This document shows, piece after piece, positions 1 through 7,176 of a stretch of 41,725 nucleotides of DNA. The notes below the pieces were generated by a model that worked only from the letters and a program-made list of their open reading frames with translations, searched no databases and was not told where the DNA came from. The number at the start of each line of letters is the position of its first letter. The stretch's first letter is position 1. The translations under genes and the position numbers were made by a program. The DNA is from Ignavibacteriota bacterium (GTDB taxonomy: Bacteria; Bacteroidota; Ignavibacteria; Tepidaquicellales; Tepidaquicellaceae): the NCBI GenBank assembly GCA_026390735.1, contig JAPLFJ010000023.1, forward strand, positions 1 to 41,725, given 5' to 3'.

Positions 1-2
1 TA

Positions 3-116
3 CAGGCAGATATGGACAAGTTGAGAACGAGAATACGAAGTAAGTTAATACCACAAAGACCAGGTAGGCACTTTCCAAGAAGAACAAAGTTAAAAGGATA
101 TAAGAAATACATATGA
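3..116 (+). pseudogene. 3' end of a probable transposase (partial, runs off the left edge)
   Basis: An open frame enters from the left edge and stops at TGA 114-116. The visible 37 residues are very basic and include the stretch IPQRPGRHFPRRTK. An RPGR-x-[FY]-PR tail recalls the C-termini of IS4-type DDE transposases, but this is recalled similarity, not a search. Six bases after the stop begins a sequence (122-151) that recurs in inverted orientation at 41593-41622, as an insertion-sequence terminus would. The family assignment is weak; that it is the tail of a mobile-element gene is moderately supported by this context. Confidence 0.35.
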
Positions 117-121
117 ACTCT

Positions 122-180
122 TATGTTAGCGCCATTACTCCCTGGAGGGGTACGTCCGCCCTGGCGGACGGGGGGTGGGT
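122..180 (+). repeat. Palindromic intergenic repeat, copy 1, fused to a possible IS end
   Basis: Bases 122-151 (TATGTTAGCGCCATTACTCC onward) match the reverse complement of 41593-41622 with about two mismatches. From about 137 the sequence follows a repeat plan also seen at 367-427 and 41557-41606: a TGGAGGGG arm, a variable hairpin (here GTCCGCC 154-160 with GGCGGAC 163-169), then a G-rich tail ending GGGTGGGT at 180. The left half of the first hairpin seen in the copy at 370-385 is here replaced by CCATTACTCC, as if an element had inserted in that hairpin loop. Confidence 0.65.
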
Positions 181-363
181 ATGGTCACCCTTAAGGTCTT
201 CGACATTAACGGCCGCGAAGTCCAGACACTCGTAAACGAACAACTCGCACCAGGAACATACGAAGCAACATTCGACGGTTCATCATTATCATCAGGCACA
301 TATTTCTATAAACTAACTTCGGGAGATTTTACACAAACAAAACGATTAACATTATTGAAATAG
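175..363 (+). pseudogene. Orphan T9SS C-terminal sorting-domain fragment
   Basis: The 62-codon frame holds the second half of a type A T9SS sorting domain: VTLKVFDINGREVQTLVN, then a PGTYEATFDG turn, then SGTYFYKLTSG and a final basic strand ending LTLLK. It resembles the last 60 residues of the intact Asp-box protein ending at 10925. The first half of the domain (NYPNPFNPTT and the strand after it), and all of the cargo protein, are missing. The palindromic repeat ending at 180 abuts the fragment, so the first few codons come from repeat DNA. It is best read as the broken 3' end of a secreted-protein gene. Confidence 0.7.
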
Positions 364-366
364 AAG

Positions 367-427
367 AGTCCCCTCCTTTGAGGGGTGGATTCCCGTTCGC
401 TTTTCAGAACGGGAAGACGGGGTGGGT
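367..427 (+). repeat. Palindromic intergenic repeat, copy 2 (intact)
   Basis: Two successive hairpins: CCCCTC/GAGGGG (370-385) and TTCCCGTTC (390-398) with GAACGGGAA (407-415), followed by GACGGGGTGGGT (416-427). This is the complete form of the plan seen in part at 137-180 and 41557-41606. The hairpin stems differ in sequence between copies while staying paired, and the flanking TGG and GGGGTGGGT modules are constant. It lies just after the sorting-domain fragment. Confidence 0.65.
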
Positions 428-448
428 GCTCTTATTATTTAAATACAA

Positions 449-490
449 AAAAGGATGGCAGACTTATTCAAAAGCCTGCCATCCTTTTAT
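449..490. terminator. Bidirectional intrinsic terminator
   Basis: A 13-bp stem, AAAAGGATGGCAG (449-461) with CTGCCATCCTTTT (476-488), encloses a 14-nt loop and has an A-run on one side and a T-run on the other. It sits 26 bp beyond the stop of the lipase-like gene on the minus strand and would end that transcript. It can also stop transcripts arriving from the left. Confidence 0.85.
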
Positions 491-515
491 TATAATTATG
501 TTACTTTTTAATATC

Positions 516-1649
516 TCAATTACTTGTTACCAGTACATAATACGGATACACTGAGTGGTTTTCCCAGACCTGTGACTTTGCAGGGTCGTTCGGGAATAGT
601 TTGTAATATTCGGCATTCGGTACCATCGGTATGTTCAGCCCCGCTCTTTCAAAATCGGTTGTCGTAAGAAATTCAGGCTCAACGTATCCCGGCATTACTT
701 TCTGTACTTTCGGATATACATTTTCGTGAACTATCTTCCTGACTTCTTCTCCTGCACTGGGAACGACTCCGAGAAACTTTTTTGCTGATTCATCGAACTT
801 TTCTCCGGGCTTGTAATTCACGGACGTGAAAAATCCTTTCAGGTTCATGAACGGACTTATCTTCGGGAAATCCTGTGCTGCCTGAAGCGTTATGCCTATA
901 CTCGGTACCCAGTCGAGTACGTTGTTTACTGACATTGCCCAGCCGCCCATCGTTAACTTTTCGTAATCGTATGCGTACTGTACGTTTCCCGTTTTCGGTG
1001 CTGCTATGGTATAAGTTTTAAACTTTATGTCCTTCGGTAGTTTGCCGTCTTTCTGAAGATAAAGCAGGTACGATGTTGCCAGAAATCCGATTCCGCTTCC
1101 CTGACTGTGTCCGAGAATTACGAAGTCACGGATTCCGTCTGCATACTGTTTCTTTATCTGTTCCAGAAGTTCATCCGATATATGTCCTAAGCCAAGAAGC
1201 ATTCCGATATGGACAGCCGCGTCGGGCAGTTCGGCAACTTTGTACTCAAACGTTTTAGTGTCAGACATTTTTATCTTTCCGATTGCAGGTACCATCGGCA
1301 CGTAGAACGCTGCAGTAAAACTCAGCGCAGCAGTATCTACTATTGAACCTCTTATTGCGAGTATTGCTTTCTTGTCTTTTGTAACCCATACATCAAACCT
1401 GTTCATAAGCGGCGATACCTTCGAACGGAAGACGCGCTTAATGTCTTTGGGTTCAGGTGTCTTGAAGCCGCCGATGTCGGCTGAGTCGTACGTCCGCTCC
1501 ATTACTGGCAGAAGTGCTGTAAGTTCCTTCTTATCGTATCCCGGTTGCAGTCCCTTTTTGCCGCATCCCGTAATTAATACCAGAATTGCTGAGATAATTA
1601 TTATAGATGAAAGTAGACCCTTAAATCTTAAATTTGAAAGTTTCTTCAT
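516..1649 (-). CDS. Class 3 lipase-like alpha/beta hydrolase lipoprotein
   Basis: 377 residues. The N-terminus is a lipoprotein signal peptide with lipobox LITGC (Cys29), so the protein should be anchored in a membrane outside the cytoplasm. The body has the class 3 lipase pattern: nucleophile elbow GHSQG (180-184, Ser182), an Asp in VLDWVPS (Asp246) and a late His in ENHSVYPYY (His365), together a plausible catalytic triad. The IAAPKTGN segment (about 215-222) fits the family core. Substrate cannot be told. It is a single gene with its own promoter (1679-1707, TTGAGT-N17-TATAAT) and its own terminator (449-490). Confidence 0.75.
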   Translation of the reverse strand: MKKLSNLRFKGLLSSIIIISAILVLITGCGKKGLQPGYDKKELTALLPVMERTYDSADIGGFKTPEPKDIKRVFRSKVSPLMNRFDVWVTKDKKAILAIRGSIVDTAALSFTAAFYVPMVPAIGKIKMSDTKTFEYKVAELPDAAVHIGMLLGLGHISDELLEQIKKQYADGIRDFVILGHSQGSGIGFLATSYLLYLQKDGKLPKDIKFKTYTIAAPKTGNVQYAYDYEKLTMGGWAMSVNNVLDWVPSIGITLQAAQDFPKISPFMNLKGFFTSVNYKPGEKFDESAKKFLGVVPSAGEEVRKIVHENVYPKVQKVMPGYVEPEFLTTTDFERAGLNIPMVPNAEYYKLFPNDPAKSQVWENHSVYPYYVLVTSN

Positions 1650-1960
1650 ATTCCTGCTTTAAGTTTTTAATGAATAGCATTATACCCATTCTGTAAAATA
1701 AACTCAACTTAATAGCACCTCCTATCCAAACGACTCCCCTCCTTCGTCGCTAGTCGGAAATCAAAAACCGTAGTTCCGCCATTCCTGGCGGGAACAAATT
1801 TGTTTCAATCGGCCTCGGTGGATTGAACTACAAACAATCCTTTTTCTCATATTTTACTACTCAATGACTGTTTTTATATCTATTATTTTCCTAATTTCTG
1901 CAAATTCAATTTTGTGTTGAATTGTATACGACAAATATTAAATTAATTTAAATAATATAT
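1650..1960. other. Gene-free region with degenerate palindromic repeat
   Basis: Divergent intergenic region between the lipase-like gene and etfB. It contains the minus-strand promoter at 1679-1707. After CGACTCCCCTCCTTCG (about 1730-1745), which resembles the start of the intact repeat at 367, there is a nested palindrome: outer arms GTAGTTC (1770-1776) and GAACTAC (1825-1831), an inner imperfect hairpin GTTCCGCC/GGCGGGAAC, and a competing stem TTCAATC (1804-1810) with GATTGAA (1821-1827). No clear promoter for etfB could be picked out of the AT-rich 1840-1960 stretch. Confidence 0.55.
1679..1707 (-). promoter_or_regulatory. Promoter of the lipase-like gene
   Basis: Read on the minus strand: TTGAGT (plus 1702-1707), a 17-bp spacer, TATAAT (plus 1679-1684). 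Transcription would start about 20-25 bases before the ATG at 1649. The -10 matches the general sigma-70 consensus. Confidence 0.65.
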
Positions 1961-2710
1961 ATGAAAATTGTAGTTTGTGTTTCTACTGTTCCTGACAGTA
2001 CGACTAAAATCAAGGTCGGCGGGAGCGGTAAATCTATAGATGAAGCCGGAGTTACTTTCATCATCAATCCGTACGATGAGTTCGCCGTTGAAGAAGCTGT
2101 TCAGCTTAAAGAAAAGAATACAGGCGAAGTGATTGCCGTTTCTTTCGGAACTGACAGAGCCAAAGAAGGCATTAAAAAAGCTTTCCAGATGGGTGCCGAT
2201 AAAGGTATTCTGATTAAAGCAGCTAGCGATGATTTCGATTCGTACACTGTTGCGAAAAATCTTGCAGCAGTTATTAAGGATTTAAGTCCTGATATAGTTC
2301 TTTTCGGAAAACAGTCAATAGATTTTGACGGTCTCGTAGTTCCGAAAATGACTGCAGAATTTCTCGGTATGCCTTCGGTTAACGTTGTTACCAAACTTGA
2401 ACTGAATGGTACAGACGCAACTATCGAAAGAGAGATTGAAGGCGGTAAGGAAACCCTGAAGGCAAAACTTCCGCTGGTTATCGGTGCACAAAAAGGTCTT
2501 AACACTCCAAGGTATCCAAACCTTAAGAGCATTATGGCTTCGAAGTCGAAACCTATTGAAGAGAAAGCTGCTATTGATGAACCTGTTAAATCTTCTGTTC
2601 TTGAAATGAACCTGCCTGCCGCAAAAGGTCAGGGCAAGGTATTCAGCGACGGCGCTGCGAACGTGCCCGAACTGGTGAGACTTTTAAGAGAAGAAGCTAA
2701 AGTAATTTAA
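1961..2710 (+). CDS. etfB: Electron transfer flavoprotein beta subunit
   Basis: 249 residues, the normal length for EtfB. The start MKIVVCVSTVPDSTTKIKV and the stretch IINPYDEFAVEEAVQLKE match the family N-terminus; VLFGKQSIDFDGLVVPKMTAEFLG matches the region around the AMP-binding site. EtfB pairs with EtfA, encoded 19 bp downstream, to carry electrons from acyl-CoA and other flavin dehydrogenases to a membrane quinone reductase. The likely membrane partner in this window is the Fe-S protein at 13128-15140. The gene opens the first plus-strand cluster. Confidence 0.93.
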   Translation: MKIVVCVSTVPDSTTKIKVGGSGKSIDEAGVTFIINPYDEFAVEEAVQLKEKNTGEVIAVSFGTDRAKEGIKKAFQMGADKGILIKAASDDFDSYTVAKNLAAVIKDLSPDIVLFGKQSIDFDGLVVPKMTAEFLGMPSVNVVTKLELNGTDATIEREIEGGKETLKAKLPLVIGAQKGLNTPRYPNLKSIMASKSKPIEEKAAIDEPVKSSVLEMNLPAAKGQGKVFSDGAANVPELVRLLREEAKVI

Positions 2711-2729
2711 AGAAGGAGAAGAATTTAAA

Positions 2730-3734
2730 ATGAGTAAAATATTAGTTTTCGCAGAGACAAAAGATAATGTATTCAAAGCCAATGCTTTTGAAGTGGTTTC
2801 AGCAGGTAAGTTCCTCGCGGATAAACTCGGTTCTGAGTTTGCAGTAATTACTATAAACGATGCAGGCGATGAACAGATTAAAGCTCTTGGTAAATACGGT
2901 GCTGCAAAAGTTTATCAGCTTAGCCTGAATGAACTTAATGCAAAGAGCGGTATTGCTGACATTAAATATTCGCACGGTGCATTTGCATCGGCGGTAAGCA
3001 GTTTTGCAGACGCAAACGCCTACGACGTTGTACTGCTTTCAGGTACTTCTTTCGGAAGAGAGATTTCGCCAAGTATAGCAGCTAAGACGGGATCGGCAAT
3101 AGTACCTGACGTTATAGATTTTATTCCTGAAGACGGCGGTGTCAGTTTTAAAAGACCTGCATACGCGGGAAAGTGTTACACAAAGGTTAAAGCAAACGGC
3201 GGCAAGGTAGTTGTTACTTTAAGGCCGAACGTTCTTAAAGCAGTTGAAAACAGTGCAGACTCAGCAGTTGAAAAGATTTCACCTGATTCGGTAAATATAA
3301 GTGCTAATGATTTCTCTGCATACGTAAGTGAGGTATCAGTAGCAAGCGGTAAGCTGGACGTTGCCGAAGCAGACATCATCGTTTCGGGCGGAAGAGGTTT
3401 ACGCGGCCCTGAGAACTTCCATCTTGTGGAAGAACTCGCAGGAGTGCTCGGTGCGGCAGTTGGCGCTTCGAGAGCAGTAGTCGATGCAGGATGGCGTCCG
3501 CACGGTGAGCAGGTTGGACAGACAGGTAAGACTGTTTCGCCAAGTCTTTATGTTGCCTGCGGAATAAGCGGTGCAATTCAGCATCTTGCAGGAATGTCTT
3601 CTTCAAAGTACATAGTTGCAATAAACAAAGACAAAGATGCACCAATATTTCAGGTAGCAGATTACGGAATTGTGGGCGACGTTTTTGAAGTATTGCCTGC
3701 GATGACTGAAGAGATTAAAAAACTAAAAGGTTAA
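2730..3734 (+). CDS. etfA: Electron transfer flavoprotein alpha subunit
   Basis: 334 residues. Residues 1-190 form the N-terminal domain. The C-terminal FAD-binding domain is complete: SGGRGLRGPENF (219-230), GQTGKTVSP (263-271), GISGAIQHLAGM (278-289) and ADYGIVGDVFEV (310-321). It forms a heterodimer with EtfB and holds the FAD. A Shine-Dalgarno sequence (AGAAGGAGAAG) lies in the 19-bp gap after etfB, so the two are co-transcribed and this start is well supported. Confidence 0.94.
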   Translation: MSKILVFAETKDNVFKANAFEVVSAGKFLADKLGSEFAVITINDAGDEQIKALGKYGAAKVYQLSLNELNAKSGIADIKYSHGAFASAVSSFADANAYDVVLLSGTSFGREISPSIAAKTGSAIVPDVIDFIPEDGGVSFKRPAYAGKCYTKVKANGGKVVVTLRPNVLKAVENSADSAVEKISPDSVNISANDFSAYVSEVSVASGKLDVAEADIIVSGGRGLRGPENFHLVEELAGVLGAAVGASRAVVDAGWRPHGEQVGQTGKTVSPSLYVACGISGAIQHLAGMSSSKYIVAINKDKDAPIFQVADYGIVGDVFEVLPAMTEEIKKLKG

Positions 3735-3833
3735 GAAGTATTTGCCTTTTAATTAATTTAAGGATATTTTAAGTTTATATTGAAACAATTAAACGTTTAA
3801 ATGTGTATTAATATATAGAGAGGAGATGATAAA
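3735..3833. promoter_or_regulatory. AT-rich leader with a 12-bp palindrome
   Basis: A perfect palindrome TTAAACGTTTAA occupies 3789-3800, just after a TTGAAA at 3780-3785. A strong Shine-Dalgarno (GAGGAGATG) precedes the ATG at 3834. The palindrome could be an operator, but an AT-rich palindrome of this length may also be chance. Confidence 0.3.
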
Positions 3834-4481
3834 ATGGACAATAAAGAATTAATAAAAGTTGAGATTTCCGGTATACCTGTTTCGTCTTCTGTAAGCGGCG
3901 GAGGGTTTGCCTTATTATTGAAAGAAGTGGAAGGAGAAAGAAGACTGCCTATTATTATAGGTCACTTCGAAGCTCAGGCTATTGCATTTGAAATTGAAGG
4001 TCTGAAACCACCGAGACCTCTTACACACGAATTGATTAAAACAATCCTTGAGTCATTAAACTATAGTATCGAATCGATTGTCATAAATGAGCTTAGAGAT
4101 TCCACTTTCTTTGCAAAGATTAAACTTGATACTGATGACATTGACGAAATTGACGCAAGACCTTCTGATGCAATTGCTTTGGCTCTGAAGTTTAGTGCGC
4201 CTATATTTGTTGCTAAAGAAGTTATGGATGAAATAGGTTTCGTTCCGAAGATAAATGATGATGACGAGATTACGGACTTTGACGGTCTGGACTTTAATGA
4301 AGACGACGGCAAAGATGAGGATCCTGCTGAGATTGAAGACTTGCTTGATAACCTTGGGAAAGAAGTACAGTTAAAGAAATTGCACAACGCTCTTGAAGAA
4401 GCAGTGAACAACGAAGAATTTGAGAAAGCTGCCGAATTAAGGGATAAGATTAAAAATTTGGAAATATCTAATTTAAACTAA
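3834..4481 (+). CDS. Bifunctional nuclease family protein (DUF151) with UVR motif
   Basis: 215 residues. The N-terminal 140 residues are the BFN/DUF151 domain, with LPIIIGHFEAQAIA (38-51) and DARPSDAIALAL (107-118). A very acidic linker (141-170, mostly Asp and Glu) leads to a UvrB/UvrC-type helical hairpin at about 180-211 (LKKLHNALEEAVNNEEFEKA). DUF151 proteins are reported to have nuclease activity in plants, but the bacterial role is not settled. The UVR tail suggests protein-protein contact with nucleic-acid enzymes (inference). Domain order is usual for this phylum. Confidence 0.88.
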   Translation: MDNKELIKVEISGIPVSSSVSGGGFALLLKEVEGERRLPIIIGHFEAQAIAFEIEGLKPPRPLTHELIKTILESLNYSIESIVINELRDSTFFAKIKLDTDDIDEIDARPSDAIALALKFSAPIFVAKEVMDEIGFVPKINDDDEITDFDGLDFNEDDGKDEDPAEIEDLLDNLGKEVQLKKLHNALEEAVNNEEFEKAAELRDKIKNLEISNLN

Positions 4482-4487
4482 TAAAAC

Positions 4488-5048
4488 ATGAAACTAAAAT
4501 TATTTCTCGCATCTCTCATCATCTTAGTTTTAATTACAAACGGGTATTCGCAATACAAGCTGCAAAGTCTTGATAAGGGTAAAAAAGATTTTGTCCTGCC
4601 GACTCCTTTTAATAAACAGGGCATAGCTCCTCAGATATTTCTGGGTGGTTCTGCGGGTGTTGCTTATATGGACGACAACTCTGGTTTGGCAATGGGTATG
4701 TTTGCTGAAATAAAGACGGAATCTTTTTCCTTCGTCCCTCAGGCAAACTATTGGAAAGTAGGAGACAAGAATAATTTTGAAGCTGCCGGTCTTGTAAGAC
4801 TCAGGTTTAAGTCTGCGTCTATTGAACCCTATGTTGACGGCGGTATTGGAATAAATTTCTACAACTTCACAGTAGACAAAGTGCAGCAGAGTTATACAAA
4901 AGTAGGTCTTGACCTTGGCGGAGGTCTTGATTTTACAGGCGTAGGTTCAAACTACTCTATCTTTATTGATGCTAAGTATAAAATCATAGTAAGCGACCCT
5001 AACATAAAAGGTTATACTCTGATGGGTGGCATCAAATTCTATATGTAA
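4488..5048 (+). CDS. Small outer-membrane beta-barrel protein
   Basis: 186 residues with a signal peptide, MKLKLFLASLIILVLITNGYSQ, cleaved around residue 21. The remainder alternates aromatic and small or polar residues in short strands (FSFVPQANYWKVG, ARLRFK-type and SIFIDAKYKI-type stretches) and ends in an aromatic residue pair (GGIKFYM), as in small eight-stranded barrels. It follows the DUF151 gene by 6 bp and precedes a terminator at 5075, so it closes that transcription unit. No specific function is recognised. Confidence 0.7.
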   Translation: MKLKLFLASLIILVLITNGYSQYKLQSLDKGKKDFVLPTPFNKQGIAPQIFLGGSAGVAYMDDNSGLAMGMFAEIKTESFSFVPQANYWKVGDKNNFEAAGLVRLRFKSASIEPYVDGGIGINFYNFTVDKVQQSYTKVGLDLGGGLDFTGVGSNYSIFIDAKYKIIVSDPNIKGYTLMGGIKFYM

Positions 5049-5074
5049 ATTATAAAAATAATTGATTAAATTTT

Positions 5075-5098
5075 AAGGGGATGTAAGTCCCCTTTTTT
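5075..5098 (+). terminator. Intrinsic terminator
   Basis: Stem AAGGGGA (5075-5081) with TCCCCTT (5088-5094), 6-nt loop, then a T-run to 5098. It ends the unit that includes the DUF151 and beta-barrel genes. The next gene, coaX, begins 18 bp later. Confidence 0.85.
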
Positions 5099-5115
5099 AA
5101 TATTAAAAACTTAGC

Positions 5116-5898
5116 TTGAAAAGACTATTAATTGATATTGGCAACTCAAGAATGAAAGGTTGTATCACCGAAGGAAAGAAACTCGGTAAGATTCATTTTA
5201 AGAATTATCGGAAATCTGATTTCACAAAAGATTACAATGATTTTCTGAATGCGTTCAACCTTTTTCAGGGCAGTTCTTATCTGAGGAATCAGATTGCGAT
5301 TAACTTTGAATCTGTTTATATATCTCTGCTTGACAGTGGAGCTCAAGCAAAAGTTACATTCAATACTCCGGGATTTACTCCGCATTTTATAAATACTCAG
5401 ATTCCATTACCCATTGAAATCGATTATACTCACACACTCGGAAGCGACAGGATTTGCTCCGCAGTAGGTGCTTACAAAAAGTTTAATAGTAAGACCAATA
5501 TTCTGATAATTGATCTTGGCACTGCAACAACATTTAACATAGTCTCAAAAGGTGTTTATAAAGGCGGTATGATTTCAACAGGCATTAAAACTTCGGCAGA
5601 TGCACTTATGAACAATACTTCCCTTCCCGAGGTTACTTTCAAACACGAAATACGACTGATTAATAACGATACCGAAAGCGCAATCATTTCCGGTATCGTG
5701 TTTCAGCAACTGCTTTTCGTTCAGAAAGCCATTGAAGAATACAAAAAACTTTACAAAGATCTTTTTGTAGTGGCTACAGGCGGAGGAGCAGAAATTATTA
5801 TGAAGCACGAAACGGGTATTGATAAGTTTGAACCGAACCTCGTGCTCGAAGGACTAAACCATATAGCAATTTACAATGAAACTATTCGAAAGAAATAA
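5116..5898 (+). CDS. coaX: Type III pantothenate kinase
   Basis: 260 residues, family length. It catalyses ATP-dependent phosphorylation of pantothenate, the first step of coenzyme A synthesis. Family signatures: DIGNSRMKG (7-15, phosphate-binding loop), LGSDRICSAVGAY (108-120), IDLGTATTFNIV (132-143, with the catalytic-type Asp) and YKGGMISTGI (148-157). The start is a TTG codon; no ATG lies early enough to keep the essential DIGNS motif. Its 3' end overlaps the next gene by 23 bp, indicating translational coupling. Confidence 0.9.
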   Translation: MKRLLIDIGNSRMKGCITEGKKLGKIHFKNYRKSDFTKDYNDFLNAFNLFQGSSYLRNQIAINFESVYISLLDSGAQAKVTFNTPGFTPHFINTQIPLPIEIDYTHTLGSDRICSAVGAYKKFNSKTNILIIDLGTATTFNIVSKGVYKGGMISTGIKTSADALMNNTSLPEVTFKHEIRLINNDTESAIISGIVFQQLLFVQKAIEEYKKLYKDLFVVATGGGAEIIMKHETGIDKFEPNLVLEGLNHIAIYNETIRKK

Positions 5899-6739
5899 GT
5901 ATAAGATAAAACCCGAATGGGTTTTCAATCAAAGCGGTAACCTCTGGAAATTTATATTCGGAGGAAAAGATTTTATTGCAGGCGAGACAAGAGACCTTGA
6001 AGCGAAGAAACTCTACCTGTTCACTCTGGAAATCAAAACGGGTAAGAAACATCTGAAAGACTTTATGTTCGAGGACGGCAACTACTGGGTTTCTACAGAA
6101 GGCGCTTCTTCAAATTTACTCTACCTCAACAGGTTTGAGAAACCAGAACTCCCCTACCATAAGAATATTATTGCAGTCGATTTAAGAACAGGCAAAACAT
6201 TGTGGGAGAATGAAGACTACGAGTACTTCTTTTCAACTGAGGATAAACTCTTCGGAATAAAAGCGAAGTTTGGAAAAGCTGACCTTGTGGAAATTAATAT
6301 TGCAGACGGTAAAGTGATTCGTATGATTTCGGAGGAAGAATATACTGATGTACTCGAGATGAAAAGAAAGACTGATGATGATTTGTACACTGAATACTAC
6401 GACTATCCGAAACCTGTTTCAGCCTTCCCGCCTGAAGACAGTGCGGCTGAAATCATAAGCGAAGAGATAAAGAATGCCGAAGGCGAAATAGAATACATTC
6501 TTAAAAGCGGTAAACTTTTCTTCAATTATTATGTACCTGCTGAGATAAACATAAAAGACTTAACAAGAAAGTATTATAAAAATATATTCTGTATTTATGA
6601 CGTTGAGTCGCGCGAGAAACTTTATGAAGATGTGCTAAACCAAAGTTCAAGTTTCAACGTACCCGATAATTTCTTCTGCAAGGATGATTACATGTTCTAC
6701 CTTAGAGAAAAGAAAGATATTGTCGCAATTAAATTATAA
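5876..6739 (+). CDS. DUF4905-like protein
   Basis: 287 residues, no signal peptide or membrane segment. The pattern recalls DUF4905: an early W(K/R)xxFGGKDFIAGETRD stretch (24-40), a YWVSTEGASSNLLYL segment, and IIAVDLRTGKTLWE (about 98-111), which looks like one blade of a PQQ-type propeller. It probably folds as a small cytoplasmic beta-rich domain. The start overlaps coaX by 23 bp and the stop is 2 bp before the yjbQ-type gene, so the three genes are one operon. No function is known for the family. Confidence 0.6.
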   Translation: MKLFERNKYKIKPEWVFNQSGNLWKFIFGGKDFIAGETRDLEAKKLYLFTLEIKTGKKHLKDFMFEDGNYWVSTEGASSNLLYLNRFEKPELPYHKNIIAVDLRTGKTLWENEDYEYFFSTEDKLFGIKAKFGKADLVEINIADGKVIRMISEEEYTDVLEMKRKTDDDLYTEYYDYPKPVSAFPPEDSAAEIISEEIKNAEGEIEYILKSGKLFFNYYVPAEINIKDLTRKYYKNIFCIYDVESREKLYEDVLNQSSSFNVPDNFFCKDDYMFYLREKKDIVAIKL

Positions 6740-6741
6740 TA

Positions 6742-7164
6742 ATGGCAACTTACTTTGAAGAAATAATAAAGTCGTCTGAAGCAAACTGTCAGATATTCGA
6801 TATCACAGAGGACATCGAAGAAATTATTGAAAAGTCAAAGATAAAGAACGGAATAGTAACAGTCTTCGCTATCGGCTCTACAGCCGGCGTCACAACACTC
6901 GAATATGAACCCGGTCTTATCAAAGACCTTCCGAAACTAATGGAGAAACTCATTCCGACTTATCAGAACTACGGTCACAACGAAACCTGGGGCGACGGCA
7001 ACGGGCACTCGCATCTCCGCTCGGCACTCATCAAAACAAGCCTCACTATCCCGCTTGTAAATTCAGAAATGACACTCGGCACCTGGCAGCAAATCGTCTT
7101 CATCGATTTCGACAACAAACACCGCACACGCCGGATCGCTATCCAGATAATGGGCGAAAACTGA
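6742..7164 (+). CDS. YjbQ/UPF0047 family protein
   Basis: 140 residues, full family length. The conserved core is complete: TVFAIGSTAGVTTLEYEPGL (40-59), YGHNETWGDGNGHSHLRSAL (77-96, with His79, His89 and His91) and GTWQQIVFIDFD (113-124). YjbQ proteins have been linked to a secondary thiamine-phosphate synthase activity; the true role is uncertain. It begins 2 bp after the DUF4905-like gene and ends 12 bp from the stop of a convergent gene, with no terminator between them. Confidence 0.88.
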   Translation: MATYFEEIIKSSEANCQIFDITEDIEEIIEKSKIKNGIVTVFAIGSTAGVTTLEYEPGLIKDLPKLMEKLIPTYQNYGHNETWGDGNGHSHLRSALIKTSLTIPLVNSEMTLGTWQQIVFIDFDNKHRTRRIAIQIMGEN

Positions 7165-7176
7165 AATCAAGGAGCA

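Noticed and set aside
2101-2532. 143-codon minus-strand frame inside etfB
   Set aside because: Antisense shadow of a clear etfB gene.
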